Counted from the first letter of the stretch, positions 52,205 through 63,440 are shown. The stretch: 64,000 nucleotides of DNA from Diplonema papillatum (GCA_030068145.1 JAPJBO010000109.1:124001-188000); one strand, 5' to 3'. A program made the numbers and translations. The notes: generated from the sequence alone by a model not told the origin.

Positions 52205-52580
52205 CCGATCTGAGTGGGTAGCGTCTGAATCGATTTATAGCCCACCTGTCGCTTTCACCAGTCGGCTTTGAGTTTCCGACAGGCTGCTTTTGGGTCCTGT
52301 GACTCCTCTCCGAAGGGTGGGTGGGGCGGGATCCTTCGGGGGACGGATAGAGCGTGGGAGGCTGTCAGCTTCTCCATCCGGCACTCGGCTCAATACTTTT
52401 GGTTTCATCTTGTGGTGTTCGCTGCACAGGGGTCGCCCCCGTGCAACAGCTGAGTGTTTTCACACAGGCGGCACATCTCACCCGAGGATGTGGCAAGCTC
52501 TCTCTGTGCAGTGAGCTTGGCTTGATGCTAGCTGTTCCATGACGGGGTGCAAGCACCCGTCATGGTCGGCAGTCACTACC
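52205..52580 (+). repeat. Dispersed repeat family A, copy 3 (longest)
   Basis: The first half matches 12005-12170 and the second half matches 1-200, so this copy contains the whole family unit. A hairpin CATGACGGGTGCTTGCACCC-type sequence lies near 52540-52565. Confidence 0.75.
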
Positions 52581-53066
52581 TGGGTCACAGTTTTGAGTCC
52601 TGTTCCGAGACTCGCCCGCACGGGGAAGTGGCGAGAATCACTCGCCAAGCATTCTGCAATGCTGACGACCGCTACCCCTATGTATGCGCGTGCTGGGTAA
52701 CCCCTGAGAGGAGTCTACAAAGCGCTCAGGTTACTGCGATGCAACTGCCGGCTGCTCGTGGTGGTTGCGACGTACACGGTTTGTACGTGTGCGCTGAAGC
52801 TGAAAGTGAACCAGTCCACTCCTATTTCCTGGAAGTGCATCGAATTTCCTGCTGCTGTCTATCACAGTCTGTCCACAATGGTTTATTATTTTGCTTTTAG
52901 TTGTCGACAACATTATTTACTTTCAGCGTCTTTTCATGCCTTTAAGTGACGGTATTTTTGGTTTTCTTTCTTCACCATGGTTTTTCTGGACTTTATGGTG
53001 CCATAGAGTTGTCGTACTCTCTCTATGCCGCCCACGTCATGTTCATAAAAGGAACACCACACATAC

Positions 53067-53681
53067 CAGCGCGAGGTTGCAGAGTCGCTCGAAGGCGCCT
53101 TGCCTGACGGCTGTTCTGATGACGGCTTGCCGGATCGTCGGGACCGTCGGAGTAGCAAAGGGGACGTACGGCGCGTCCCCCTGTTGCGGACGGGCCGCGT
53201 GGGGGGCGGGGCAGTGGTCTACGAGGCAGGCGCGGAGGAGTCCTGCCGCCTGGCGCACGATGCCTTTGTGCGGCTCCTGCAGGGCTGCCGCGACCAGCGA
53301 GCCTTCGTCGACGATTGCCCGCTGGAAGGCGGCGAGCGACGGGTCGGCGGCCGCGGCGCCGGTTTCGCCGGGCTCGCAGGCGAAGCGGAGGAAGGCCAGG
53401 AGCAGCTCCTTCAGCACGGGCGACGGGTGCCCGCGCAGCGGCGCCAGCAGCGCTTCGAGCACTGAAGGCGCGTCGGCGCACCGCGCGCGCAGGCAAGCCG
53501 CGACGGCGGCAGCCTGTTCGTCGCAGCCGGCGGCGACTCCTCCTTCGCGTACAGCCCGCTCGGAACCCGACGGCTCGGCTTCGAAGGCCTCCTGCAGGGC
53601 GTCGTACAACTCGTCGCCCGTCGCCGGCAAGCCGTTGGCGCACTCTTCCAGCCGGGCCACCACCCGCTCTGCTCGCGACAT
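53067..53681 (-). CDS. Giant armadillo-like/IQ protein, exon 1 (N-terminal 205 codons)
   Basis: I place the start at the ATG at 53681 (MSRAERVVARLEECANGLPA), because this block is the part conserved in the exon copies. The frame is open further up to 53786, but that part is a repeat. The exon is helical and armadillo-like: LEALLAPLRGHPSPVLKELL, RQAAGLLRACLVDHCPAP, TIRQAVIRTAVRQGAFERLC. The donor is GCGCTG/GTATGT at 53067/53066, in phase 0 with exon 2, and the intron is about 2.8 kb. Joined, the protein is about 2647 residues. The duplicated relics of this exon upstream show repeated local copying. Confidence 0.8.
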
Positions 53682-53744
53682 GCGTAGTACCACCAGTTCC
53701 TCACATTCAGCACACGGAGTGAAGACTTTCCCCCACGCACCCGC

Positions 53745-53895
53745 CCTTAGAGACCTTAGCACTTGGTGTTTTCGAAAGAATTCCACGGCGTTTTTCGAGG
53801 TTTAAAGGTTTCGGTGTTATATGACCATTGAGGCTGAGAGTAAGGTAGTCAAAGGGATGTAGGCACAGAGTAACTGTGGTAGCCGAGTTTGTGAT
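53745..53895 (+). repeat. Single copy of the 120-bp unit next to exon 1
   Basis: The unit CACTTGGTGTTTTCGAAAGA...GTTATATGACCATTGAGG lies immediately 5' of exon 1 on the minus strand. It is the single-copy form of the tandem array at 54580-55200. Confidence 0.85.
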
Positions 53896-53898
53896 TCA

Positions 53899-54020
53899 TG
53901 GAACCCGACGGCTCGGCTTCGAAGGCCTCCTGCAGGGCGTCGTACAACTCGTCGCCCGTCGCTGGCAAGTCGTTGGCGCACTCTTCCAGCCGGGCCACCA
54001 CCCGCTCTGCTCGCGACATG
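53899..54020 (-). pseudogene. Exon-1 relic, copy 2
   Basis: This copy encodes MSRAERVVARLEECANDLPA through EAFEAEPSGS, nearly identical to the start of exon 1, and then breaks off into the 120-bp unit. Its upstream junction is TGCAG/GTACTACGC, a possible splice acceptor, in contrast to the other copies. Confidence 0.7.
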
Positions 54021-54032
54021 CGTAGTACCTGC

Positions 54033-54560
54033 ACTTGTTTGCGGTGCGATAGTATGCGGTGCATTTGAGGGTCCAAACGGATTGCCGCAACGGTACCCCG
54101 TCTTGAACTCGCCCCCATCACAGCTTTTGACTGCCCAGTAAGTCAGGTAGAACTGAGCGGATCTCTGTCGGCGTTTCGCTAGAGAGTGGTGCTAAGCATG
54201 TCTCTTGCGGAGCACAGTCCCTCTTCCAAAGCAGTCGAAGCGGATCACAGTCAATGTCATGGGTATTCAGAGAGTGCAAAGCATGTCTCTTGTAGGGCGG
54301 GGGGCGAAATTCGGGAAGCGTTGACAATGTGTTCAATTGTTTGTATTTGTAATTAGTGCTGCTGCTGCTGCTGCTGCTAGCGTTCCACTGTCAACACGCA
54401 GGGTTCCGATGGATGACGCCGCGCACACGTGGAGCTTCGAAATTGGACTAGCGTTGGTGGTCGCCAGCAGCTTCCTGCTCGGCTGCTACTTGTTCTTGAC
54501 CTGAAGCGTTTGCGGCACAACGCCTACTTCGACGCGCTGTGTTGGTTAGTTCGAGGACCA
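54033..54560 (-). repeat. Left arm of a large inverted duplication (partner 61967-62672)
   Basis: From the TTCGGG-like centre to the CTG-repeat (54357-54378) and GGTTCCGATGGATGACGCCG, the arm is an inverted match to 61967-62672. The right arm has one extra internal unit (about 62290-62440). The arms enclose about 7.4 kb that includes the 120-bp and 25/30-bp arrays. Confidence 0.85.
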
Positions 54561-54579
54561 GTTTCCCCCACGCACCCGC

Positions 54580-55200
54580 CCTGAGAGACCTTGGCACTTG
54601 GTGTTTTCGAAAGAATTCCACGGCGTTTTTCGAGGGTTAAAGGTTTCGGTGTTATATGACCATTGAGGCCGAGAGTAAGGTAGTCAAAGGGATGCAGGCA
54701 CAGTGAGAGACCTTGGCACTTGGTGTTTTCGAAAGAATTCCACGGCGTTTTTTGAGGGTTAAAGGTTTCGGTGTTATATGACCATTGAGGCCGAGAGTAA
54801 GGTAGTCAAAGGGATGCAGGCACAGTGAGAGACCTTGGCACTTGGTGTTTTCGAAAGAATTCCACGGCGTTTTTTGAGGGTTAAAGGTTTCGGTGTTATA
54901 TGACCATTGAGGCCGAGAGTAAGGTAGTCAAAGGGATGCAGGCACAGTGAGAGACCTTGGCACTTGGTGTTTTCGAAAGAATTCCACGGCGTTTTTTGAG
55001 CGGTTAAAGGTTTCGGTGTTATATGACCATTGAGGCCGAGAGTAAGGTAGTCAAAGGGATGCAGGCACAGTGAGAGACCTTGGCACTTGGTGTTTTCGAA
55101 AGAATTCCACGGCGTTTTTCGAGGGTTAAAGGTTTCGGTGTTATATGACCATTGAGGCTGAGAGTAAGGTAGTCAAAGGGATGTAGGCACAGTGTAACTG
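54580..55200 (+). repeat. 120-bp tandem repeat, five units
   Basis: Five almost identical units each contain GAGAGACCTTGGCACTTGGT, CGAAAGAATTCCACGGCG and GTCAAAGGGATGCAGGCACA. A diverged unit adjoins exon 1 (53745-53895). The array is sandwiched between exon-1 relics, so it arose together with the exon duplications. Confidence 0.93.
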
Positions 55201-55220
55201 TGGTAGCCGAGTTTGTGATT

Positions 55221-55345
55221 CATGGAACCCGACGGCTCGGCTTCGAAGGCCTCCTGCAGGGCGTCGTACAACTCGTCGCCCGTCGCCGGCAAGCCGTTGG
55301 CGCACTCTTCCAGCCGGGCCACCACCCGCTCTGCTCGCGACATGC
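55221..55345 (-). pseudogene. Exon-1 relic, copy 3
   Basis: This copy encodes MSRAERVVARLEECANGLPA to AEPSGS, like copy 2 and followed by the same non-coding junction. Its upstream flank (CTCCGTGTGCTGAATGTGA) matches that of the real exon 1. Confidence 0.75.
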
Positions 55346-55649
55346 GTAGTACCACCAGTTCTTCACATTCAGCACACGGAGTGAAGACTTTCCCCCACGC
55401 ACCCACCCTTAGAGACCTTAGTACTTGGTGTTGTAAAGATTTCCCCCTCCATCGTCATCAATGTCCTCCGTCTGCCACTTTTCCACGGAAAGCCTCGGCC
55501 AATGCCAGCCCATTTCCAGCGCTTTTTTGAGGCTTGAACGCGTTCGTCGGGTTCGCAGGCTGGGCCAGTCCACCCTATTCCCGGAATTGCATGCCTATCA
55601 CAGTCTATCAGGAGTCTATCACAAGCATAGTCTATCATCTTATCACAGT

Positions 55650-55925
55650 CTATCATCGACTCACGCAGGCGAAGCGGAGGAGGCCCAACAGAAAGCAGCT
55701 CCTTCAACACGGGTGCCAGCGCTTCGAGCACTGAAGGCGCCTCGGCGCACCGCGCGCGCAGGCAAGCCGCGACGGCGGCAGCCTGTTCGTCGCAGCCGGC
55801 GACTCCTCCTTCGCCTTCAGCCCGCTCGGAACCCGACGGCTCGGCTTCGAAGGCCTCCTGCAGGGCGTCGTACAACTCGTCGCCCATCGCCGGTGCGCAG
55901 TACACCCCTTCTTCACAGTCAGCAC
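55650..55925 (-). pseudogene. Exon-1 relic, copy 4, extended and deleted
   Basis: This copy covers more of exon 1 (GDELYDALQEAFEAEPSGSE through SVLEALAPVLKELL) but has lost the first 17 codons and an internal stretch. It diverges after LKELLSV. The downstream frame is not conserved. Confidence 0.7.
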
Positions 55926-56049
55926 ACACGGAGTTAGGACTTTCCCGCGCGGCCGCCCGAGACCCCTAGCACTTAGTGCTTTCATTGGGTTCCCCTCATC
56001 GTCATGAATTGAACCGGTCCATCCCCTCTTGATAGACCGTGATAGTTTG

Positions 56050-56463
56050 GGTTAGAATGCAAAGAATCTGTGGCGATAATCTGCATCGCCGACGGCGCGG
56101 TTATCTCTTCGCACGTGATATGTCATGCTTTCGCCTCTTAAGCTCGTCTTGATCGTCGCGATCAGGCGCGCGTTTGGTGCAGCGCTTCCCCTTCGGTTGC
56201 TCGTCCAGGTGCATCGGTTGCGCGTCGCTGGTTGCTTCCTTACGGCGGCGCTTGGGCGATGACCGTGTCGTCTGCCGCGGTGTTGCCGAGGTTGATCGTC
56301 GCTTCTTCGTCTTCGCTCTCGAGATTGGGGTTCGCTCCTCGTCCTCAGCACCGTGATAGACCGAAGAATACAGCACCGGGCAATTCGATGCAGCTCTACG
56401 GACTAGAGATGGACCTGATGGACCGTGGTGGACCGTGATGCAGTGATAAACAGCGGCAGGCAC
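56050..56463 (-). pseudogene. Basic-tail relic related to 30222-30479
   Basis: The minus-strand frame is Lys/Arg-rich (SRAKTKKRRSTSATPRQTTR and HLDEQPKGKRCTKRAPDRDD). It ends in DISRAKR, similar to the DTTRAKR end of the Cys/His-rich relic at 26395-27086. Flanking sequence is shared with 30160-30230. It is probably the tail of the same element-encoded family. Confidence 0.45.
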
Positions 56464-56661
56464 TTCGATGCTGCTTCAAGAGATAGGGACGGACCGGCTC
56501 CTCTCGTGTCACTGCACAAAGTCAGGCTAGAGTCAAACTCAACAGGGTCTTCTTTCCCCGCTGACAGTTTCAAGTCCGTTCCCTTGACTGCTGTTTCGCC
56601 AGATAGTAGGTAGGGACAGAAGGAATCTCATTGGTCCATTCATGCGCGTCTTTAATTAGAA

Positions 56662-56721
<60 letters not shown>

Positions 56722-57580
56722 ACCTGATCTCTCAGCGTTGACATTCAGTCATAAATGTCCCACGCCCCGACCCTGCATCCGCTGGGCGGAAGTGCGGTGT
56801 CGGTGGTAGAGTGCGTCGGTATCCATCATCAGTTGGGTAAGCACCGTCGTCCAACCAATGAACATGGACGCCAGCAGGTTTGCCGCAAAGGGAGCGAAGT
56901 TGTGCTTCAAATGAACAGTGTGTACGTTCCGGTCAGCCGTCCCAGGTAGGCGATGTACCGGTTCTTGTTGTTGATGAGTTCGTAGCAGCGCTGGATCTTC
57001 TGGTCATTGCACTTGACCAGGACAACCTGCACTCTTCAAGCTTCCGTACCTTCTGCTGCGCGAAAGGAGGAAGAAAAAGAGCGAGGAGAGAGTGTGACGC
57101 TCGCTTCTCAGGGCAGGAGGCCAGTCGCGTGTGTCACGTTGGGGGAGAAATACGCATTGGGTGCTGTAACGTGCGGGTGCCATGAAGACGGGCAAGCACT
57201 ATCATACAAATAAGCATTGAGTTCTGTAAAGTGCACGTGCCATGCAAGCATGGCGAGCACTACCGCCTGACCGATGTGGGCAGGACGCTTCGGCACGCGG
57301 GAAGGCAGGGCGGCGTCGAGTCGAGCGAAAGAAGGCAATAATTGCAAGGCAGTCGCAACCGAATCTTGATCCGAGTATGTTTTTTTGAGCCGTTGCAGGG
57401 TTGCAGGGCGACCCGCAAGGATTGTTAGTATTTGTTCTACGGTAGGCACAGCCGGCATTTTTTTTTTTTGTGCGTACGTGTTTTGAGTGATTTAACACAG
57501 CACGCTGCCATCCGACACTTTTCGATAGACAAGCAAGCTTGTTACCGTACAAAAAAAAGGCACTTTTCTTGTTTTGCGTA
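56464..57580. other. Unassigned sequence
   Basis: Frames up to about 116 codons are open on both strands, without motifs. A short repeated piece, CATGCAAGCATGGCGAGCAC versus CATGAAGACGGGCAAGCACT, lies at 57180-57262 with a shared GTAACGTGCGGGTGC/GTAAAGTGCACGTGC context. No gene is supported. Confidence 0.35.
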
Positions 57581-57582
57581 TG

Positions 57583-57845
57583 AGAGGTATCAGGGAAAGC
57601 CTGCTACACGGAAGCCAAGCTTCACGTGTTCGGCGGTACTGCAGAGCCACGGGCCTACGGGTCAGTGGCTACCGATTTCCCAAACTAAATGGCGCATCTT
57701 GGGGCTCGGCGCTCGCGCTGAACACAAGCTCATCGAGACGGCCAGCCGCAGGCAGAGTGGACGGGGTTGTTGCTCTGTGCTGCCACCGACTCAAGCTTTG
57801 CAAGCTGTGGTTGCCCGTCACGTTCCTGGACCCGGAGCGGACTTC
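57583..57845 (+). repeat. Dispersed repeat family C, copy 3
   Basis: This is the same unit as 9694-9968 and 20331-20612, with small deletions. The orientation is again plus. Confidence 0.8.
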
Positions 57846-58016
57846 TTCTTCTCTCCACCGCGTACGGCCGCCACCCGGACACCTCTTTTTTCCGAGCGAT
57901 CTACCAGATCTCATGAGGTAGAAACATTCCCCTCGTCTGTTTCACAGCCGGTACTGAGCTAGTCCATCGTCCCTGATGGACCGTTATACCGCCAGTTTGA
58001 AGGTAGAATGCAGAAT

Positions 58017-60482
58017 ATCTGTAGTAGATGGCCTGCACTAGTTCTGTAGTAGATGGCCTGCACGAGTTCTGTAGTAGATGGCCTGCACTAGTTCTGTAGT
58101 AGATGGCCTGCACTAGTTCTGTAGTAGATGGCCTGGCCTGCACTAGTTCTGTAGTAGATGGCCTGCACTAGTTCTGTAGTAGATGGCCTGCACTAGTTCT
58201 GTAGTAGATGGCCTGGCCTGCACTAGTTCTGTAGTAGATGGCCTGCACTAGTTCTGTAGTAGATGGCCTGGCCTGCACTAGTTCTGTAGTAGATGGCCTG
58301 CACTAGTTCTGTAGTAGATGGCCTGCACTAGTTCTGTAGTAGATGGCCTGGCCTGCACTAGTTCTGTAGTAGATGGCCTGCACTAGTTCTGTAGTAGATG
58401 GCCTGGCCTGCACTAGTTCTGTAGTAGATGGCCTGCACTAGTTCTGTAGTAGATGGCCTGGCCTGCACTAGTTCTGTAGTAGATGGCCTGCACTAGTTCT
58501 GTAGTAGATGGCCTGCACTAGTTCTGTAGTAGATGGCCTGGCCTGCACTAGTTCTGTAGTAGATGGCCTGCACTAGTTCTGTAGTAGATGGCCTGCACTA
58601 GTTCTGTAGTAGATGGCCTGGCCTGCACTAGTTCTGTAGTAGATGGCCTGCACTAGTTCTGTAGTAGATGGCCTGGCCTGCACTAGTTCTGTAGTAGATG
58701 GCCTGCACTAGTTCTGTAGTAGATGGCCTGCACTAGTTCTGTAGTAGATGGCCTGGCCTGCACTAGTTCTGTAGTAGATGGCCTGCACTAGTTCTGTAGT
58801 AGATGGCCTGGCCTGCACTAGTTCTGTAGTAGATGGCCTGCACTAGTTCTGTAGTAGATGGCCTGCACTAGTTCTGTAGTAGATGGCCTGCACTAGTTCT
58901 GTAGTAGATGGCCTGGCCTGCACTAGTTCTGTAGTAGATGGCCTGCACTAGTTCTGTAGTAGATGGCCTGGCCTGCACTAGTTCTGTAGTAGATGGCCTG
59001 CACTAGTTCTGTAGTAGATGGCCTGGCCTGCACTAGTTCTGTAGTAGATGGCCTGCACTAGTTCTGTAGTAGATGGCCTGGCCTGCACTAGTTCTGTAGT
59101 AGATGGCCTGCACGAGTTCTGTAGTAGATGGCTTGGCCTGCACTAGTTCTGTAGTAGATGGCCTGCACTAGTTCTGTAGTAGATGGCCTGCACTAGTTCT
59201 GTAGTAGATGGCCTGCACTAGTTCTGTAGTAGATGGCCTGCACTAGTTCTGTAGTAGATGGCCTGGCCTGCACTAGTTCTGTAGTAGATGGCCTGCACTA
59301 GTTCTGTAGTAGATGGCCTGGCCTGCACTAGTTCTGTAGTAGATGGCCTGCACTAGTTCTGTAGTAGATGGCCTGGCCTGCACTAGTTCTGTAGTAGATG
59401 GCCTGCACTAGTTCTGTAGTAGATGGCCTGGCCTGCACTAGTTCTGTAGTAGATGGCCTGCACTAGTTCTGTAGTAGATGGCCTGGCCTGCACTAGTTCT
59501 GTAGTAGATGGCCTGCACTAGTTCTGTAGTAGATGGCCTGCACTAGTTCTGTAGTAGATGGCCTGGCCTGCACTAGTTCTGTAGTAGATGGCCTGCACTA
59601 GTTCTGTAGTAGATGGCCTGGCCTGCACTAGTTCTGTAGTAGATGGCCTGCACTAGTTCTGTAGTAGATGGCCTGCACTAGTTCTGTAGTAGATGGCCTG
59701 GCCTGCACTAGTTCTGTAGTAGATGGCCTGCACTAGTTCTGTAGTAGATGGCCTGCACTAGTTCTGTAGTAGATGGCCTGCACTAGTTCTGTAGTAGATG
59801 GCCTGCACTAGTTCTGTAGTAGATGGCCTGGCCTGCACTAGTTCTGTAGTAGATGGCCTGCACTAGTTCTGTAGTAGATGGCCTGGCCTGCACTAGTTCT
59901 GTAGTAGATGGCCTGCACTAGTTCTGTAGTAGATGGCCTGGCCTGCACTAGTTCTGTAGTAGATGGCCTGCACTAGTTCTGTAGTAGATGGCCTGGCCTG
60001 CACTAGTTCTGTAGTAGATGGCCTGCACTAGTTCTGTAGTAGATGGCCTGCACTAGTTCTGTAGTAGATGGCCTGCACTAGTTCTGTAGTAGATGGCCTG
60101 CACTAGTTCTGTAGTAGATGGCCTGGCCTGCACTAGTTCTGTAGTAGATGGCCTGCACTAGTTCTGTAGTAGATGGCCTGGCCTGCACTAGTTCTGTAGT
60201 AGATGGCCTGCACTAGTTCTGTAGTAGATGGCCTGGCCTGCACTAGTTCTGTAGTAGATGGCCTGCACTAGTTCTGTAGTAGATGGCCTGGCCTGCACTA
60301 GTTCTGTAGTAGATGGCCTGCACGAGTTCTGTAGTAGATGGCTTGGCCTGCACTAGTTCTGTAGTAGATGGCCTGCACTAGTTCTGTAGTAGATGGCCTG
60401 CACTAGTTCTGTAGTAGATGGCCTGCACTAGTTCTGTAGTAGATGGCCTGGCCTGCACTAGTTCTGTAGATGGCCTGCACTA
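58017..60482 (+). repeat. 25/30-bp minisatellite, about 2.5 kb
   Basis: The unit CTGTAGTAGATGGCCTGCAC plus TAGTT (25 bp) alternates with a 30-bp form that has an extra GGCCT. About 92 units are present, nearly identical. A rare variant pair (CACGAGTTCTG followed by GATGGCTTGGCC) appears at about 59111 and again at about 60323. Those copies are about 1.2 kb apart, which points to a large internal duplication. The flank (GTAGAATGCAGAATATCTGT) resembles the sequence next to the basic-tail relics (ATGCAAGAATCTGTAGCGAT at 30172). Confidence 0.96.
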
Positions 60483-60844
60483 GTCAATTGAGGGGTGCAA
60501 GGCGACTGCAGCACCAGACCATACTCCGTAGCGCCAAGAGATAGGGGATGCACCCTTAGACAGTGCGACCGCAGATCCAGGGGGTTGGACCGGCTCAGGT
60601 GAAAGTGGAGCCCAGCCTCAGAAAAGCTGGTGTTAAAGAGGGTGTGCGCTAGGCATAGGCACACCCGAAAAAGCGGGTGTGATTTTCCTTTGAGGAAAAA
60701 AAAAAACGCGTGTAAATGGACACCCGCTCTTTTAACTCCAGCCAGTGCGCGGTGCCCTTCACTTGCGTCCCTGTGCCAGTGCAGGACCCCCTCGGCAGGG
60801 TTGATGCCTTGGTTCAGGATGAATGGATGGCTTTGCAACGCTTC

Positions 60845-62070
60845 AGGTCAGAACAAGTAGCAGTCCAGCAGAAAAGCTACCGGTAACCCAGAGCAAAGCT
60901 CCATGCAAGCGCCAAATCGCCAAGGTTGATGCCTGGTTAGGGAAATCGGTGGCAGCTTGACTCGTAGGATCGTCGCTTGCAGAAGCCGCTCGAACAAACG
61001 AAGATGCTTTCAGGTCAAGAAGAACAAGTAGCAGTCCAGCAGAATAGCTACCGGCAACCCGAGCAAGCTCCATGCAAGCGCCAAATCGCCAAGGTTGATG
61101 CCTTGGTGTTAGGGAAATCGGTGGCAGCTTGACTCGTAGGATCGTCGCTTGCAGAAGCCGCTCGAACAAACGAAGATGCTTCACGTCAAGAAGAACAAGT
61201 GGCAGTCCAACAGAAAGCTACCGGCAACCTCGAGCAAAGGAGCAATGCACCACGTGTGAGCATCATCCATTAGCTACCGCGTAATCGGGCTTGTTCGGCC
61301 ATGTTTAGGGTATTCGCTTGATACGTAGGCCCGTGGCTTTGCAGAAGCAGCTCGAACAAACGAAGACGCTTCAAGTTGAGAAGAGCAAGGAGCACCCCAG
61401 CAGGAAGTTACGAACTCAAAGCTCGACTTGTGCGCGGCGGCATTCGTTTGCAATTGCGTATTCGGGCTTGTTAGCCATGGTTAGGTTATCGGTGGCCGCT
61501 TGATACGTAGGCCCGTGGATTTTCAGCAGCCCGAACAAACAAACGAAGACGCTTCAGGTTAGGTACAGCAAGTAGCAGCCCAGCAGGAAGCTACGAGCTC
61601 AAAGCTCGACGTGTGCGCGGCGGCATCCATTTGCAACTGCACGCCGGTTCGGGAGACCGGCGGTAACCGCTTGACCCGTAGGCCAGCAGGCAGCGTTGCA
61701 GAAGCACCTTCAACTAACGAACACAGCAGGTCGCCGGTGGCGAAGTGGGCGTTGTGTCGCCAACGCTTCAGGTCATGAACAAGTAGCAGCCCAGCAGGAA
61801 GCTGCTGGCGACCACGAGCGCTTGTGCCAATTTCGAAGCTCCACGTCTGCGCGGTGTCATCCATTTGCGACCGCATATGCATGCGTCCAGGGTTGCTGCC
61901 TCGCTTCGGGAGACCGGCGCGGTAACCGCTTGACCCGTAGGCCAGCAGGCAGCTTTGCAGAAGCACCTCGAACTAACCAACACAGCGCGTCGAAGTAGGC
62001 GTTGTGCCGCAAACGCTTCAGGTCAAGAACAAGTAGCAGCCGAGCAGGAAGCTGCTGGCGACCACCAACG
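60845..62070 (+). repeat. 165-215-bp tandem repeat, about seven diverged units
   Basis: Each unit has CTTCAGGTCAAGAACAAGTA-type sequence, CAGCAGGAAGCT, GGCGCG or ATCGGTGGCAGCTTGA, a CGTAGG block and a CGAACAAACGAAGA-type block. Units near 60845 and 61010 are the most similar; later ones diverge. The last unit is shared with the inverted arm at 54440-54560. Confidence 0.85.
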
Positions 62071-62672
62071 CTAGTCCAATTTCGAAGCTCCACGTGTGCG
62101 CGGCGTCATCCATCGGAACCCTGCGTGTTGACAGTGGAACGCTAGCAGCAGCAGCAGCAGCAGCAGCAGCCTCTAATTAAAAATACAAACAATTGAACAC
62201 ATTGTCTACGCTTCCCGAATTTCGCCCCCCGCCCTACAAGAGACATGCTTTGCACTCTCTGAATACCCATGACATTGACTGTGATCCGCTTTGACTGCTT
62301 TGGAAGAGGGACTGTGCTCGGTTTCGTGCTGTCTGAATACCCACTGACTGTGATCCGCTTCGACTGCTTTGGAAGAGGGACTATGCACGGCTTCGTGCTG
62401 GCTGCCCTACAAGAGACATCCTTTGCACTCTCTGAATACCCATGACATTGACTGTGATCCGCTTCGACTGCTTTGGAAGAGGGACTGTGCTCCGCAAGAG
62501 ACATGCTTAGCACCACTCTCTAGCGAAACGCCGACAGAGATCCGCTCAGTTCTACCTGACTTACTGGGCAGTCAAAAGCTGTGATGGGGGCGAGTTCAAG
62601 ACGGGGTACCGTTGCGGCAATCCGTTTGGACCCTCAAATGCACCGCATACTATCGCACCGCAAACAAGTGCA
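61967..62672 (+). repeat. Right arm of the large inverted duplication (partner 54033-54560)
   Basis: This arm is the reverse complement of 54033-54560 plus one more repeat-D unit (TCCGCTTTGACTGCTTTGGA and TCCGCTTCGACTGCTTTGGA). It includes a CAG repeat at 62143-62169 (CTG on the other arm) of slightly different length. Confidence 0.85.
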
Positions 62673-62706
62673 CCGCCCGAATACGTTGCGGGCGACGCCT
62701 AGGCAT

Positions 62707-62880
62707 AGTGGTCAAACGATTCGCACTATCGCATATTATCGTTTTTGGGGCTTCGGCGCCAATTGTCGTCGCATTTTCATTCGCATTATCGCACGCCTTA
62801 AAAACTTAAACCCTGGGCAAATACTGGACTATCGCATGCCGATTATATGCGATAATTATTATGGCATGCGAATCGTTTGA
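62707..62880. mobile_element. Small palindromic MITE-like element
   Basis: CAAACGATTCGC at the left faces GCGAATCGTTTG at the right as inverted ends. Inside are many ATCGCAT/ATGCGAT and GGCATGCGA/TCGCATGCC complementary blocks, so the whole is foldable. There is no ORF, and a target duplication is not clear. It lies just beyond the right arm of the inverted duplication. Confidence 0.6.
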
Positions 62881-63299
62881 TCCCAGGGCACGAATAAAAA
62901 CTACCGCTCATGCAGAGCAACTGTGTCTCGTGGAGACGCTTGCGCCTGCACCAAAATGAGCTTTTCGTGAGCACACGCACATTTTATTCCGTAGTGACTT
63001 GCAACTGGCGGCCTCTACGAGTATTTTCCGGCAGTTCCGGTGTGGATACAAAGAAAAAGGTCAGTGCGCATACATCGATGCTCGCTTCACTTCCCTCGTC
63101 GGTCGTTCTTCGCACACGCCCACGAGAAGTTCGCGCATGGTATGCGCCACCTTCTTCGAGTTGTGGCCTACAAGCTCCCATTCTTCTGTCGCGTCAACGC
63201 CGGCCTGCGAGAGAGCATGAGGGTTTGGCAGGATTTTCCAGCGTCATAATAGACAAGAACGTGCACAGGGTTCAGAGAGAGGTGTCCGGGGTGGGGACA

Positions 63300-63440
63300 T
63301 CTCCGGGGACAACTCGAAACGATGAAATTCAAGTGTCTCCCTCAAGGTTTGAAGGGACATCTCGGATGTCAAAATCGAGGTGTCTCCTTGGTGGGGACAA
63401 CTCGAAACGATGAAATTCAAGTGTCTCCCTCAAAGCTTGA
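63300..63440 (+). repeat. Short direct repeat
   Basis: GGACAACTCGAAACGATGAA and ATTCAAGTGTCTCCCTCAA occur twice, about 95 bases apart (63307 and 63399). They lie in non-coding sequence. Confidence 0.8.

Noticed and set aside
58017-60482. CRISPR or telomere-like array
   Set aside because: The 25/30-bp units have no spacers, do not resemble a telomere motif, and lie inside the contig.
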